A stretch of 55,435 nt of DNA from M55B112 sp040880545 (GTDB lineage Bacteria; Bacteroidota; Bacteroidia; Bacteroidales; GCA-2748055): the NCBI GenBank assembly GCA_040880545.1, contig JBBDIE010000002.1:1-55435 (forward strand), written 5' to 3'. A program made the translations under genes and the position numbers. Under the pieces are notes generated by a model, which saw only the letters and a program-made list of their open reading frames with translations, ran no database searches and was not told where the DNA came from. Below, one piece after another: positions 16,835 to 26,024 of this stretch (within the stretch, counting starts at the first letter, position 1; the number at the start of each line of letters is the position of its first letter).

Positions 16835-18961
16835 ATGATAATTTTCGAAGAAGTAATTTCCAAAAAACTGAATCTAGGGCTGGTTCAGGTTAAGAATACG
16901 CTTGAATTAATTGATGAAGGTTCAACGGTACCATTTATAAGCAGGTACCGGAAGGAAAGAACCGGAAGTATGGATGAGGTGCAGGTGGCAGGTGTCCGGG
17001 ATGAATACGAGCAATTAAAAGAGCTTGTAAAACGTCAGGAATATGTATTGAAGACCATCGATGAGCAGGGGAAGCTTACTCCGGATCTTCGCAGTAAAAT
17101 AGAGGATACATTGGATATGAAGACCCTCGAAGATATCTACCTCCCTTTCAAACCTAAAAGGAAAACCCGTGCAACTGTGGCCCGTGATAAAGGATTAGAG
17201 CCGCTTGCAAGAATCATCATTAAGCAGCAGCAATTATTGCTTGAAAAGAGTGCAGCGGAATTTGTCAATGAGGAAGTGCAAACTATCGAAGATGCACTTC
17301 AGGGAGCCAGGGATATTATTGCAGAATGGATTAGTGAAAACCTGCGTGCCAGGAATATGGTCCGCAACCATTTTTCACGAAGTGCAGTGATTTATTCGAA
17401 ACTGATAAAAGGGAAGGAAGAAGAGGGGGCGAAGTACCGGGATTATTTCGAGTTTTCAGAACCTTTGAAAAAATGTCCAAGCCATAGGATCCTTGCCATG
17501 AGGCGTGGAGAAAAGGAGGGTTTTTTGAAAATTATTGTTGAACCTGAAGAGGTCAATGTATTACGCGACCTTGACAATATGTTTGTAGAAGGGAACTATG
17601 ATGTATCACAACAGGTAGAGTTAGCTGTACATGATTCATATAAGCGACTGTTGGCCCCCTCCATTGAGAACGAATTCAAAGCAGAATCAAAAGAAAAGGC
17701 AGACATGGAGGCAATACGTGTATTTGCAGAAAATCTTCGGCAACTACTGCTATCGTCACCACTGGGTGAGAAAAGGGTGCTTGCACTTGACCCCGGGTAC
17801 AGGTCAGGCTGTAAACTGGTATGCCTCGATGCACAGGGTACCTTGTTGCACAATGCGACCATCTATCCACATCCTCCTCAATCCGACCGATCGGGGGCGA
17901 GCCGGAAGGTTAGTGCCCTGGTACAACAATATAAGATCGAAGCTATTGCCATAGGAAATGGAACGGCCAGCAGGGAGACGGAACGATTTATTAAACTGGT
18001 TCGGCTCCCGGAAGATGTCAGGGTATATGTAGTGAATGAGGCAGGAGCTTCTATCTACTCAGCATCCCAAATTGCAAGGGATGAATTTCCCGATTATGAT
18101 GTTACCGTCAGGGGAGCGGTATCCATTGGACGGCGATTGATGGACCCTCTGGCAGAACTGGTGAAGATTGAACCGAAATCAATAGGTGTGGGGCAGTACC
18201 AGCATGATGTGGACCAGGGAAAGCTGAAGAAGAGCCTGGACGATGTTGTGGAGAGTTGTGTGAACATGGTGGGTGTGGATGTTAATACTGCCAGTCAACA
18301 CCTGTTAACCTACGTTTCAGGGCTTGGGCCGGCACTGGCAAAGAATATTGTCAGCCACAGAGGCGAAAACGGGCCGTTTAAAAGTCGCGAAGCGCTGAGA
18401 ACCATCGCCAGGATGGGAGACAAGGCATTTGAACAGTGTGCAGGATTTTTAAGGATATCAAATGCTGTAAATCCCCTGGATAACTCGGCAGTACACCCTG
18501 AAAGCTATAATGTGGTTGAAAAGATGGCCAAAGACAAAGGATGTAAACTCAGTGAATTGGTAAAAGATGAATCGCTCATCAATAGTTTGGAGATTCAGCG
18601 ATATGTAGATGACAAGGTGGGTATCCCGACACTGAAGGATATCATTGAAGAATTAAAAAAGCCGGGACGGGATCCCAGGCAGGATATCGAAATTTTTGAG
18701 TTTTCCAGGGATGTAATAAGCGTGAGTGACCTGAAGCCCGGAATGGAACTGCCTGGGTTGGTTACCAATATAACCAACTTTGGAGCATTCGTGGATGTGG
18801 GCGTAAAGCAAGACGGCCTGGTACATATTTCACAGCTTGCAGATAAATTTGTGAAGGATCCCAATGAGGTGGTGAAACTGAACCAGAAGGTAATAGTACG
18901 GGTATTGGAAGTAGATGAAAGAAGAAACAGGATCAGCCTTAGCATGAAGGGAATAAAGTGA
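16835..18961 (+). CDS. tex: Tex family RNA-binding transcription accessory protein
   Basis: Tex is a conserved cytoplasmic nucleic-acid-binding protein linked to transcription and RNA turnover. The order of domains is complete: N-terminal helical Tex region with STVPFISRYRKERTGSMDEVQ, the YqgF/RNase H-like fold from ALDPGYRSGCKLVCLD (about residue 320), helix-hairpin-helix pairs (VSGLGPALAKNIVSHRGENG), and a C-terminal S1 domain (VTNITNFGAFVDVGVKQDGLVHISQLAD). At 708 aa it has normal length. A TTG at 16808 opens the frame earlier, but it lies inside a TATTTTTG promoter box at 16803-16810; the ATG at 16835 is therefore the start. It begins 61 bases after the DUF4249 gene. Confidence 0.94.
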   Translation: MIIFEEVISKKLNLGLVQVKNTLELIDEGSTVPFISRYRKERTGSMDEVQVAGVRDEYEQLKELVKRQEYVLKTIDEQGKLTPDLRSKIEDTLDMKTLEDIYLPFKPKRKTRATVARDKGLEPLARIIIKQQQLLLEKSAAEFVNEEVQTIEDALQGARDIIAEWISENLRARNMVRNHFSRSAVIYSKLIKGKEEEGAKYRDYFEFSEPLKKCPSHRILAMRRGEKEGFLKIIVEPEEVNVLRDLDNMFVEGNYDVSQQVELAVHDSYKRLLAPSIENEFKAESKEKADMEAIRVFAENLRQLLLSSPLGEKRVLALDPGYRSGCKLVCLDAQGTLLHNATIYPHPPQSDRSGASRKVSALVQQYKIEAIAIGNGTASRETERFIKLVRLPEDVRVYVVNEAGASIYSASQIARDEFPDYDVTVRGAVSIGRRLMDPLAELVKIEPKSIGVGQYQHDVDQGKLKKSLDDVVESCVNMVGVDVNTASQHLLTYVSGLGPALAKNIVSHRGENGPFKSREALRTIARMGDKAFEQCAGFLRISNAVNPLDNSAVHPESYNVVEKMAKDKGCKLSELVKDESLINSLEIQRYVDDKVGIPTLKDIIEELKKPGRDPRQDIEIFEFSRDVISVSDLKPGMELPGLVTNITNFGAFVDVGVKQDGLVHISQLADKFVKDPNEVVKLNQKVIVRVLEVDERRNRISLSMKGIK

Positions 18962-19138
18962 ATCAGGAATATGATTCCTTTATGTCTTCAGCAAGTACGT
19001 GAAAACTACCGCATCCAAAACGCCGGTTCATGAGGTTTTTCGACATAAAATTTCATCATAATGATGTTCAATAAACTATTACTACTGGATTTTTACTAAT
19101 TTCGTTTTTTCGAATTTGAACTAATCAACCCCTGTAAT

Positions 19139-19153
19139 GTTATGACACATAAC
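19139..19153. promoter_or_regulatory. 15-bp inverted repeat upstream of the oligopeptidase gene
   Basis: GTTATG-ACA-CATAAC has perfect 6-base arms and ends 44 bases before the start codon at 19197. It may be an operator or a small leader hairpin. A second small hairpin, AGGAAT-ATG-ATTCCT at 18965-18979, follows the tex stop codon and is followed by only a weak T-run. No recognisable promoter box is linked to either. Confidence 0.35.
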
Positions 19154-19196
19154 TGCTACGCAATCTGTACAAGAAATCTCCTTCAGAACTAATCAT

Positions 19197-21308
19197 ATGA
19201 AATCAACTAAATTTATTGCCTTATTGGTGCTGGTCATGGTATTGACAGCCTGTAAAAACGAACAGAAAATGAATCCACCTATTGCCGAAAAGAAGCCGAA
19301 GGAGCTGACTATTCATGGAGATACGCGCATTGACAATTACTATTGGTTGCGTGAGCGGGAAAACCCGGAAGTGATTGCATACCTGAATGAAGAAAATGCA
19401 TACAGGGAAGTGATGATGAAGAAAACGGAAAAGATGCAGGAGAACCTGTACGAAGAAATTATTGGAAGAATAAAGCAAACGGATGAATCTGTTCCCTATA
19501 AAAAGAACGGATATTACTATTACACCAGGTTCGTTGAGGGGAATGATTATCCGATCTACTGCAGAAAAAAGGGGAGCCTTGAAGCGGATGAGGAAATTAT
19601 GCTTGATGTGAATGAAATGGCTGTTGGACATTCTTACTATTCAGTGGGCGGATTGAGTGTCAGTACAAATAGCCGTTATGTAAGCTTTGGTGTGGATACA
19701 GTGAGCCGCAGAAAATACACAATTCACATTAAAGATCTTGAAACCGGGGATATTCTTGAAGATGTAATTCCATCCACCACAGGAGGATCGACATGGGCGA
19801 ATGACAATCGTACTATTTTCTATACCAAAAAAGATGAAGAGACACTTCGATCAAAGGCCGTTTTCAAGCATCTTCTCGGCACAGAAGCCAAGGAAGATGT
19901 GCTGGTATTCAGTGAAGATGACGAAACATTCAGCACCTTTGTTTTTAAAACGAAATCAGAAAAGTACCTTGTGATAGGTTCCGGGAGTACCATGACTTCG
20001 GAATACAGGGTACTTGATGCAAATAATCCGGAAGGTGAATTTAAGGTGATTCAACCCAGGACAAGGGGGCTGGAGTATTCTGTTTCACATTTCGGCGACC
20101 ACTTTTACATTGTCACAAACCTGGATGCCAGGAATTTCAGACTGATGAAAACCCCGGTGGAAAAAACTACGAAAGAGCACTGGAAAGAGGTGATCGCTCA
20201 CAGAGAAGATGTGATGCTGGAAGGTGTTGATCTGTTCAATAAATTTATGGTGGTGGAAGAACGGAAAGAGGGGTTGATCCATCTGCGTATTATCAATCTT
20301 GAAGATAAGTCCGAACATTACATGGAATTCTGGGAGGAGGTATATACTGCAGGAGTCTCCTATAATCCTGAATTTGATACCGAAACGGTTCGGGTTTCCT
20401 ATTCATCATTGACTACCCCCAATTCAACATACGATTATAATATGGCGAGCAGGGAAAAAGTATTGTTGAAACAGGAAGAGGTACTGGGTGATTTCAATCC
20501 TGATAATTATGAAGCCAGAAGGATCTATGCTACTGCTTCCGATGGTAAAAAGATACCGATGAGTATTGTTTACAGGAAAGGACTGGTATTGGATGGTCAG
20601 AATCCCACGTTAATCTATGGATACGGATCGTATGGCGCAACCATGGACCCCCGGTTCAGTTCTGTGCGCCTGAGTCTGCTGGATCGAGGATTTGTCTATG
20701 CCATGGCACATGTCAGAGGCAGCCAGATTTATGGAAGACCCTGGTATGAAGATGGGAAACTATTTAGTAAAATAAATACGTTTACAGACTTTAACAGCTG
20801 TTCAGAGGCATTGATCAATGAAGGCTATACAAATCCCGAAAACCTATTTGCCATGGGAGGTAGCGCCGGTGGGCTGCTCATGGGAGCGGTGATCAACCTT
20901 CGTCCGGATCTGTATAAGGGTGTAGTTGCAGCTGTTCCTTTTGTGGATGTGGTCACAACCATGCTCGATGAATCGATACCACTTACAACCAGTGAATATG
21001 ATGAATGGGGCAATCCCAATGAAAAGGCGTATTATGAATACATGCTTAGCTATTCTCCCTACGATCAGGTTGAGGCGAAGGATTATCCAAATATACTGGT
21101 AACTACTGGATTACATGATAGTCAGGTCCAGTATTGGGAACCTGCGAAATGGGTGGCCAAACTGCGTGATATGAAAACAGACAACAATCTGTTGTTAATG
21201 TATTGCAATATGGAAACAGGTCACGGTGGCGCAAGCGGAAGATATGAGCGATACAGGGAGATTGCCATGGAATATGCATTTCTGTTTATGCTGGCAAATG
21301 TGGAGTAA
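19197..21308 (+). CDS. S9 family peptidase, oligopeptidase B-like, lipoprotein
   Basis: This serine peptidase cleaves peptides after basic residues in related enzymes (oligopeptidase B, PtrB). The N-terminus has a lipoprotein signal ending LTAC at residue 19, so it probably acts in the periplasm or at the membrane, unlike cytoplasmic E. coli PtrB. Residues 30-430 form the beta-propeller, beginning with HGDTRIDNYYWLRERENPEV, a classic S9A entry motif. The hydrolase domain carries the triad S556 in GGSAGG, D641 in TTGLHDSQVQYWEP and H676 in GHGGASGR. At 703 aa it is full length. The thioesterase gene begins 65 bases later. Confidence 0.92.
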   Translation: MKSTKFIALLVLVMVLTACKNEQKMNPPIAEKKPKELTIHGDTRIDNYYWLRERENPEVIAYLNEENAYREVMMKKTEKMQENLYEEIIGRIKQTDESVPYKKNGYYYYTRFVEGNDYPIYCRKKGSLEADEEIMLDVNEMAVGHSYYSVGGLSVSTNSRYVSFGVDTVSRRKYTIHIKDLETGDILEDVIPSTTGGSTWANDNRTIFYTKKDEETLRSKAVFKHLLGTEAKEDVLVFSEDDETFSTFVFKTKSEKYLVIGSGSTMTSEYRVLDANNPEGEFKVIQPRTRGLEYSVSHFGDHFYIVTNLDARNFRLMKTPVEKTTKEHWKEVIAHREDVMLEGVDLFNKFMVVEERKEGLIHLRIINLEDKSEHYMEFWEEVYTAGVSYNPEFDTETVRVSYSSLTTPNSTYDYNMASREKVLLKQEEVLGDFNPDNYEARRIYATASDGKKIPMSIVYRKGLVLDGQNPTLIYGYGSYGATMDPRFSSVRLSLLDRGFVYAMAHVRGSQIYGRPWYEDGKLFSKINTFTDFNSCSEALINEGYTNPENLFAMGGSAGGLLMGAVINLRPDLYKGVVAAVPFVDVVTTMLDESIPLTTSEYDEWGNPNEKAYYEYMLSYSPYDQVEAKDYPNILVTTGLHDSQVQYWEPAKWVAKLRDMKTDNNLLLMYCNMETGHGGASGRYERYREIAMEYAFLFMLANVE

Positions 21309-21372
21309 CAACTTATGGCCAGGAAAATCAGCAATCACTCAAATAATAGAAAAGTAAATAATTTGATTAATT

Positions 21373-21807
21373 TTGTCCGCTGAATATCATTCATTGTATA
21401 CTACAAAAACAACATACCGCGTTCGTTACGCAGATACAGATCAGATGGGTGTGGTGTATTATGGAAACTACCCCAGGTTTTACGAAATAGGCAGGTCCGA
21501 AATGATCAGGGACCTGGGTTATACATACAAGGAACTGGAGAATTCCGGGGTCTTTATGCCTGTAACCTCAGTAAATGCAAGGTACCTTTATCCGCTCTAT
21601 TATGATGAGTTGATCACCATTGAAACGACCCTGAAAAAGATGCCCCAGGCAAGAATGGTTTTTTTTCATACGATTTATAATGAAGAGAATCAGGTGGTGC
21701 ATACAGCGGAAGTGACCCTTGTATTTTTAAGTAAAGAGACAAACCGCCCCGTTAGAGTGCCTGGCTATATGATCACCGCACTTGAGAAAATGACAAATTT
21801 AGATTAA
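21373..21807 (+). CDS. YbgC/4-hydroxybenzoyl-CoA thioesterase family acyl-CoA thioesterase
   Basis: The protein is a single hot-dog domain of 144 aa. The signature YADTDQMGVVYYGNYPRFYE (about residues 19-38) contains the catalytic Asp of the YbgC/4HBT type, and FHTIYNEENQVVHTAEVTLVFLS forms the conserved sheet. It should hydrolyse acyl-CoA thioesters in the cytoplasm; in E. coli, YbgC works beside the Tol-Pal system, but no tol genes are present here. The frame opens at TTG 21373, which overlaps a TAATTTTG box (21368-21375); if that box is a real promoter, TTG 21394 is the better start and the protein is 137 aa. The next gene is 20 bases downstream. Confidence 0.88.
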   Translation: MSAEYHSLYTTKTTYRVRYADTDQMGVVYYGNYPRFYEIGRSEMIRDLGYTYKELENSGVFMPVTSVNARYLYPLYYDELITIETTLKKMPQARMVFFHTIYNEENQVVHTAEVTLVFLSKETNRPVRVPGYMITALEKMTNLD

Positions 21808-21827
21808 CATTTAACAGACAATATATA

Positions 21828-23057
21828 TTGAATTTTTTTGACTTAAATCTGGATGATGACCTACTGGATGCCCTTTCTTATATGGGCTTTGAAGAAGCCA
21901 CTCCAATTCAGGAGCAAGCAATTCCGCTGATCCTTGAAAATCGCGACCTCATAGCATGTGCCCAGACCGGAACTGGGAAGACGGCTGCATTTGTACTGCC
22001 GGTACTTGAAAAAATATTAAATAGTAAGAAGGAGGGGACAAATACCCTGGTGATCGTTCCTACACGTGAATTGGCCATTCAAATTGAGCAACAGATACAA
22101 GGATTTTCCTATTTCCTGAATATTGGTTCCATAGCCATATACGGAGGAGGTGAGGGAAAGGACTTCATCAACCAGAAGGTGGCTTTGAAAAAGGGCACGG
22201 ATATTGTAATAGCAACCCCGGGTAAATTACTCTCACACCTGCAGCTGGGGTATGTTGACTTCAGCACTATAGAACACCTTATCCTTGATGAGGCTGACAG
22301 AATGCTGGATATGGGTTTTATCGATGATATAAATAAGATCATCACATTTTTACCTAAAAAACGACAGACACTGATGTTCAGTGCAACAATGCCTGAAAAT
22401 ATCAGGCGATTTGCAAAACAGATCCTGTACAAACCAACCGAGATATCGCTGTCGCCGGCAAAACCGGCTGCAGGAGTTAACCAACAGGTTTACCTGGCAT
22501 TTGATGAGCAGAAACTTAAATTATTGAATTACCTGTTGAAGGAACGAAAGGATTACGACAGTATTATCATATTTACATCAACCAAAAGCAAAGTGATGGA
22601 GATCGTTCGCTCCCTGAACCAGGGAGGATTACCTTCAAAGGGGATCTCATCGAACCTTGATCAGACTGCAAGAGAGGAAGTGTTGCAGGGATTCCGTTCC
22701 AAAAGGACACGGATACTGGTGGCTACCGATCTTATGAGCCGGGGCATTGATGTGAAGATGATCAACCTGGTGGTGAACTTTGATGTTCCGCAGGATGCAG
22801 AGGATTATGTCCACCGCGTTGGACGAACAGCACGTGTAGATGCCATTGGGGAGGCAATTACAATTGTTAGTCCCAGAGATATGAGCAGATTCAGGAGGAT
22901 CGAAACCCTTATTGAAACTGAACTTCCAAAACAATCCCCCCCCGAAGAACTTGGGAAAGGGCCACAATGGTCCACCGGTAGAAGTCCCGATAACAGAAAG
23001 GGTTATTATCACAAGAAAAAAAGAGACTACCGGAAAGGAAAACCAGGCGGCCGCTGA
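21828..23057 (+). CDS. DEAD-box RNA helicase (409 aa)
   Basis: This ATP-dependent RNA helicase shows the full motif set: the Q motif (GFEEATPIQEQAIP), motif I AQTGTGKT, Ia PTRELA, motif II DEAD within LDEADRMLDMGF, motif III SAT, motif V in ATDLMSRGID and motif VI HRVGRTAR. The last 40 residues are rich in Lys, Arg and Gly and should bind RNA, as in RhlE-type helicases. The start is TTG 21828; no ATG is available before the Q motif. It starts 20 bases after the thioesterase stop, so these two are probably cotranscribed. A second DEAD-box gene follows directly; the two are about equally diverged across all motifs and look like an old tandem pair. Confidence 0.94.
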   Translation: MNFFDLNLDDDLLDALSYMGFEEATPIQEQAIPLILENRDLIACAQTGTGKTAAFVLPVLEKILNSKKEGTNTLVIVPTRELAIQIEQQIQGFSYFLNIGSIAIYGGGEGKDFINQKVALKKGTDIVIATPGKLLSHLQLGYVDFSTIEHLILDEADRMLDMGFIDDINKIITFLPKKRQTLMFSATMPENIRRFAKQILYKPTEISLSPAKPAAGVNQQVYLAFDEQKLKLLNYLLKERKDYDSIIIFTSTKSKVMEIVRSLNQGGLPSKGISSNLDQTAREEVLQGFRSKRTRILVATDLMSRGIDVKMINLVVNFDVPQDAEDYVHRVGRTARVDAIGEAITIVSPRDMSRFRRIETLIETELPKQSPPEELGKGPQWSTGRSPDNRKGYYHKKKRDYRKGKPGGR

Positions 23058-23108
23058 TTCATTTTGGCACACAGGCGTGATAAATCATATTTATCCGAAT
23101 TATTCACC

Positions 23109-23116
23109 TACCTTTG
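23109..23116 (+). promoter_or_regulatory. Candidate -7 box of the second DEAD-box helicase gene
   Basis: TACCTTTG matches TAnnTTTG and lies 22 bases before the ATG at 23139. No TTG sits at the ideal distance. Its position inside the 5' extension of the open frame (ATG 23064) argues that translation starts at 23139. Confidence 0.45.
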
Positions 23117-23138
23117 CCGCCCTAAAATAATTAATTAC

Positions 23139-24416
23139 ATGACATTCAAAGAATTAGGGATTATTGATCCCATCCTTAGAGCCATTAGTGCCGAAGGATA
23201 CACACAACCTACTCCAATACAGGAACAATCAATACCAATATTACTCAACAGAAAAGATCTGCTTGGCTGTGCTCAAACCGGAACAGGAAAAACAGCGGCT
23301 TTTGCCATTCCGATTTTACAACATCTTTACAATGACCGTAAAGGTACCAACGACAAGAGACAAATCAAATCGCTTGTTGTAACACCTACGCGTGAACTGG
23401 CCATCCAGATCGCCGACAGCTTTACCACCTATGGAAAATTCACAGGAATAAGGAACACAGTTATTTTTGGAGGTGTAAAACAGGGATCCCAAACAGCATC
23501 TCTAAGGCAGGGGGTTGACATACTGGTTGCAACACCGGGACGTTTGCTGGATTTAATGGACCAGGGTTATGTCTCATTAAAAAACATTGAGTTTTTGGTA
23601 CTTGATGAGGCCGACAGAATGCTTGACATGGGCTTTATTCATGATATCAAAAAGATAATCGCCCGGTTACCACGTGAGCGGCAATCATTGTTCTTTTCAG
23701 CCACTATGCCACCTGATATCCTAAGACTTTCAAGAGAAATATTGGGTAATTCGGAAAAGGTAAGTGTTAAGCCGGAGCAGACAACCGCCGAGAAAGTAGA
23801 GCAATCCATCTATTTTGTCAGTAAAAAAGGGAAGCCTAAATTGCTTGTACATCTTCTCGATAAAAACAGGTTTGACTCAACCCTAATTTTTTCCAGGACC
23901 AAGCATGGGGCAGATAAAATTGTAAAAATGCTGGCTAAGTCGGATATCAGGGCTGAGGCTATTCATGGCAATAAATCCCAGAATGTACGTCAACGGGCAT
24001 TGGGGAATTTCAAATCAGGAAAATCCCGGGTGCTGGTAGCAACCGACATTGCTGCAAGGGGCATCGATGTGGAAGATTTATCACTTGTTGTAAATTACGA
24101 TCTTCCCAATATTCCGGAAACGTATGTTCACAGGATCGGGAGAACCGGAAGGGCATCTGCCAGTGGAATTGCATTGTCGTTTTGTGATGTTGAGGAGCGG
24201 GCGTACCTGAAGGATATTCAGAAACTGATTGGTAAGCAAATTACGGTTATAAGTGAACATCCGTATATTGACTATGGAAATGATATAACTGAAAATCATA
24301 CAAAGCCTTCTCAGGGTAACAGACAGCCAAACAGGAACGGACAGTCACGTCAGCGAGTTGGAGCATCCGGAAATTCACGTCCTGCCAGGAAAAGTTATAA
24401 TTACCGGAGTAATTAG
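23139..24416 (+). CDS. DEAD-box RNA helicase (425 aa, RhlE-like)
   Basis: All helicase motifs are present: MTFKELGIIDPILRA at the N-terminus leading to the Q motif (GYTQPTPIQEQSIP), AQTGTGKT, PTRELA, GG, TPGR, LDEADRMLDMGF, SAT, ARGID and HRIGRTGR. The tail (from about residue 385) is Gln, Asn, Arg and Gly rich and ends in basic residues. Length and tail suit RhlE-type helicases that act in ribosome assembly and RNA decay. An upstream in-frame ATG at 23064 would put 25 unrelated residues before the normal start and would straddle the promoter box at 23109-23116, so ATG 23139 was chosen. It converges on creD across a structured 227-base gap. Confidence 0.94.
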   Translation: MTFKELGIIDPILRAISAEGYTQPTPIQEQSIPILLNRKDLLGCAQTGTGKTAAFAIPILQHLYNDRKGTNDKRQIKSLVVTPTRELAIQIADSFTTYGKFTGIRNTVIFGGVKQGSQTASLRQGVDILVATPGRLLDLMDQGYVSLKNIEFLVLDEADRMLDMGFIHDIKKIIARLPRERQSLFFSATMPPDILRLSREILGNSEKVSVKPEQTTAEKVEQSIYFVSKKGKPKLLVHLLDKNRFDSTLIFSRTKHGADKIVKMLAKSDIRAEAIHGNKSQNVRQRALGNFKSGKSRVLVATDIAARGIDVEDLSLVVNYDLPNIPETYVHRIGRTGRASASGIALSFCDVEERAYLKDIQKLIGKQITVISEHPYIDYGNDITENHTKPSQGNRQPNRNGQSRQRVGASGNSRPARKSYNYRSN

Positions 24417-24445
24417 TGCTTGCAAGAAAACGTCAATAAAGTAGA

Positions 24446-24566
24446 GTGGCTGGCACATAATGTTGGTTTGCAAAGCCTGCGAAGTAAGAAAATGCGCAGT
24501 TTACTTGCGTAAATGAGCAATTTCCCGGCGAGCGTAATACAGCAAACGGACATTATGGACAGCCAC
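24446..24566. repeat. 121-bp imperfect inverted repeat element (MITE- or REP-like)
   Basis: The ends are AGTGGCTG and CAGCCACT. Inside them, ATAATGT and GTTTGC on the left are matched by GCAAAC and ACATTA(T) on the right, giving about 26-base terminal arms with three small mismatched bubbles. The centre holds a smaller hairpin, TTTAC-TTGC-GTAAA. The element sits between two convergent genes. No transposase is encoded, so it might be a miniature mobile element, a palindromic dispersed repeat or a two-way terminator-like RNA structure. Other copies cannot be looked for here. Confidence 0.6.
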
Positions 24567-24575
24567 TTATTATAA

Positions 24576-24631
24576 GCATGCCAGGAACAACCTGGGAAGA
24601 TTGCCGATAATTTATCTCTCTCCCGGCATGC
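24576..24631. repeat. Inverted repeat GCATGCC ... GGCATGC between convergent genes
   Basis: Seven-base arms at 24576-24582 and 24625-24631 enclose 42 bases. A tight hairpin, CCAGG-AACAA-CCTGG, lies at 24581-24595. With the larger element just upstream this makes the whole helicase-creD gap strongly foldable. No T-run typical of a Rho-independent terminator follows on the plus strand. Confidence 0.45.
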
Positions 24632-24643
24632 CTGTTTACTTTA

Positions 24644-25966
24644 TTATTTACCACTATCTGTGGAATCTTCCCTGTACCAGTTTATTTTTCTTGATACTAT
24701 CATGATTACAGTAAGGATCAGGAATAGTCCGACACTGCCCATGAGCAGGGAAAGTTCCTGAAGTTGTAAGGTGGTGAAGAGGAAACTGTAGAGAAAGAAC
24801 AGGAGCAATCCACTGATCAATCCGACCTTGCCGGAGGATGTACTTCCTTTCATATAGCCGCCCACCAAAGTTGTTACAGCAATCGTTGAGATCAGGTAGG
24901 CAATGTTAAAACCTACATGTTCAGCCAGCGAGATCAACAGTGTATAAAAGATAATCAACGCAAACCCCACCAACAGGTATTGGATCGGATGGATCCTGGT
25001 TTTCAATATGATCTCTGTAAGTAAGAAGACAAGGAAAGTGAGGGCGATAAACATAAAGGCATATTTTACGGACCTCTCAGATTTCTGGTAATGATCCACA
25101 GGAATAAGAAAGTTGACCCCGAATGTCGATTCACTTAACGAATGATTGGAATTGTACCAGCTCTGCGGAAAGTTCCGGTTCAGGTAATTTACTTCCCATG
25201 TGGCATCGAATCCTGTAGAAGTGATCTTTTTATCTGATGGCAGGAACTTGCCGGTGAACGAGGGGTCCGGCCACGAGGAGGCGATGTTAACCTCGGTATT
25301 CTTTCCAACCGGTGTAATGAAGAGGTCAGAACTGCCTTTCAGTTCAATTGAGATATGGAACGTAAGCGTGCCATTGCTTTGTAGAAGTTCTGTATCAAGG
25401 GGAACATGAATGCCTTTATCGGTTAGATCTCTGTTATGAAGGCCGGGCATTATTTCATAAGGAACACCATTCAGGAGTACACTGGACCCGTTTCCAATTC
25501 CCCGCAGATCGTTGAGTCCGATACATAGAAATGCCTTCTCCTTTTGAATTTTCCTGTTGAAGATTGATGTCAGTTCATCATCGGTTAATGTGAAATGACC
25601 CGAGATGGTAATATTCGAATTGTATACTACAGCAGTAAAAATACCCCGTTTCTTTTCCAGCGGATCAACGGATCCATCAATATTCAGCTGATCTGGTAAT
25701 AAATGATACGTGTTTCTTTCTAAAACCTCCAGTTCATTTTCAGTAATCAATTCTTCGGTGGGAATACTCAGAAACGGACCTGTGATGGTTTGTGAAAAGC
25801 TCCAGCTTTCGCTGATCTCCAGACTTGCATCCTGGTTTCTCATTTCTCGCTCTCTGATCAAACTTCTTATCATACCTGCAGGTATCAAAAGCAGGAGAGA
25901 GAGGATGCCGATTACCATAAATTTAAAACTCGGCGACTGAAAAAAATTTGCAATTGTTTTACTCAT
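24644..25966 (-). CDS. creD: Cell envelope integrity inner-membrane protein CreD
   Basis: CreD is an inner-membrane protein whose expression in E. coli is under CreBC control and which affects envelope integrity and beta-lactam or colicin responses. The sequence has one N-terminal transmembrane segment (about residues 17-35) with IPAGMIRSLIREREMRNQDA, the family's typical PxxxIxxLxxER region, then a 260-residue extracytoplasmic part with SWSFSQTITGPFLSIP, and five or so C-terminal membrane helices (about 300-425). At 440 aa it is standard. It is the third gene of a minus-strand operon and has its own operator-promoter directly upstream (25982-26024). Confidence 0.92.
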   Translation of the reverse strand: MSKTIANFFQSPSFKFMVIGILSLLLLIPAGMIRSLIREREMRNQDASLEISESWSFSQTITGPFLSIPTEELITENELEVLERNTYHLLPDQLNIDGSVDPLEKKRGIFTAVVYNSNITISGHFTLTDDELTSIFNRKIQKEKAFLCIGLNDLRGIGNGSSVLLNGVPYEIMPGLHNRDLTDKGIHVPLDTELLQSNGTLTFHISIELKGSSDLFITPVGKNTEVNIASSWPDPSFTGKFLPSDKKITSTGFDATWEVNYLNRNFPQSWYNSNHSLSESTFGVNFLIPVDHYQKSERSVKYAFMFIALTFLVFLLTEIILKTRIHPIQYLLVGFALIIFYTLLISLAEHVGFNIAYLISTIAVTTLVGGYMKGSTSSGKVGLISGLLLFFLYSFLFTTLQLQELSLLMGSVGLFLILTVIMIVSRKINWYREDSTDSGK

Positions 25967-25981
25967 GATGATTTATTTAAA

Positions 25982-26002
25982 GTACTTTGAATTTCAAAGT
26001 AC
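25982..26002. promoter_or_regulatory. 21-bp operator palindrome in front of creD
   Basis: GTACTTTGAA and TTCAAAGTAC flank a single central T: a perfect palindrome over 21 bases. Its core ACTTTG-N5-CAAAGT is identical in arms and spacing to a second site at 26959-26975 before the first gene of the operon. It covers the -7 region of a minus-strand promoter, so binding should block transcription. The winged-helix protein encoded at 26016-26306 is the obvious ligand. Confidence 0.75.
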
Positions 26003-26024
26003 ATGGTTAAAAAAATTATTTCAA
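25995..26024 (-). promoter_or_regulatory. Internal promoter for creD
   Basis: On the minus strand TTG (26022-26024) is followed after exactly 19 bases by GTACTTTG (25995-26002), one base pair step away from TAnnTTTG (GT for TA). The TTG lies just past the regulator stop codon inside its transcription unit. The box is fully inside the operator palindrome. Confidence 0.55.

Noticed and set aside
24446..24566. Integron attC site
   Set aside because: The arms read GTTTGC...GCAAAC with AGTGGCTG ends, not the RYYYAAC...GTTRRRY order, and there is no cassette or integrase.
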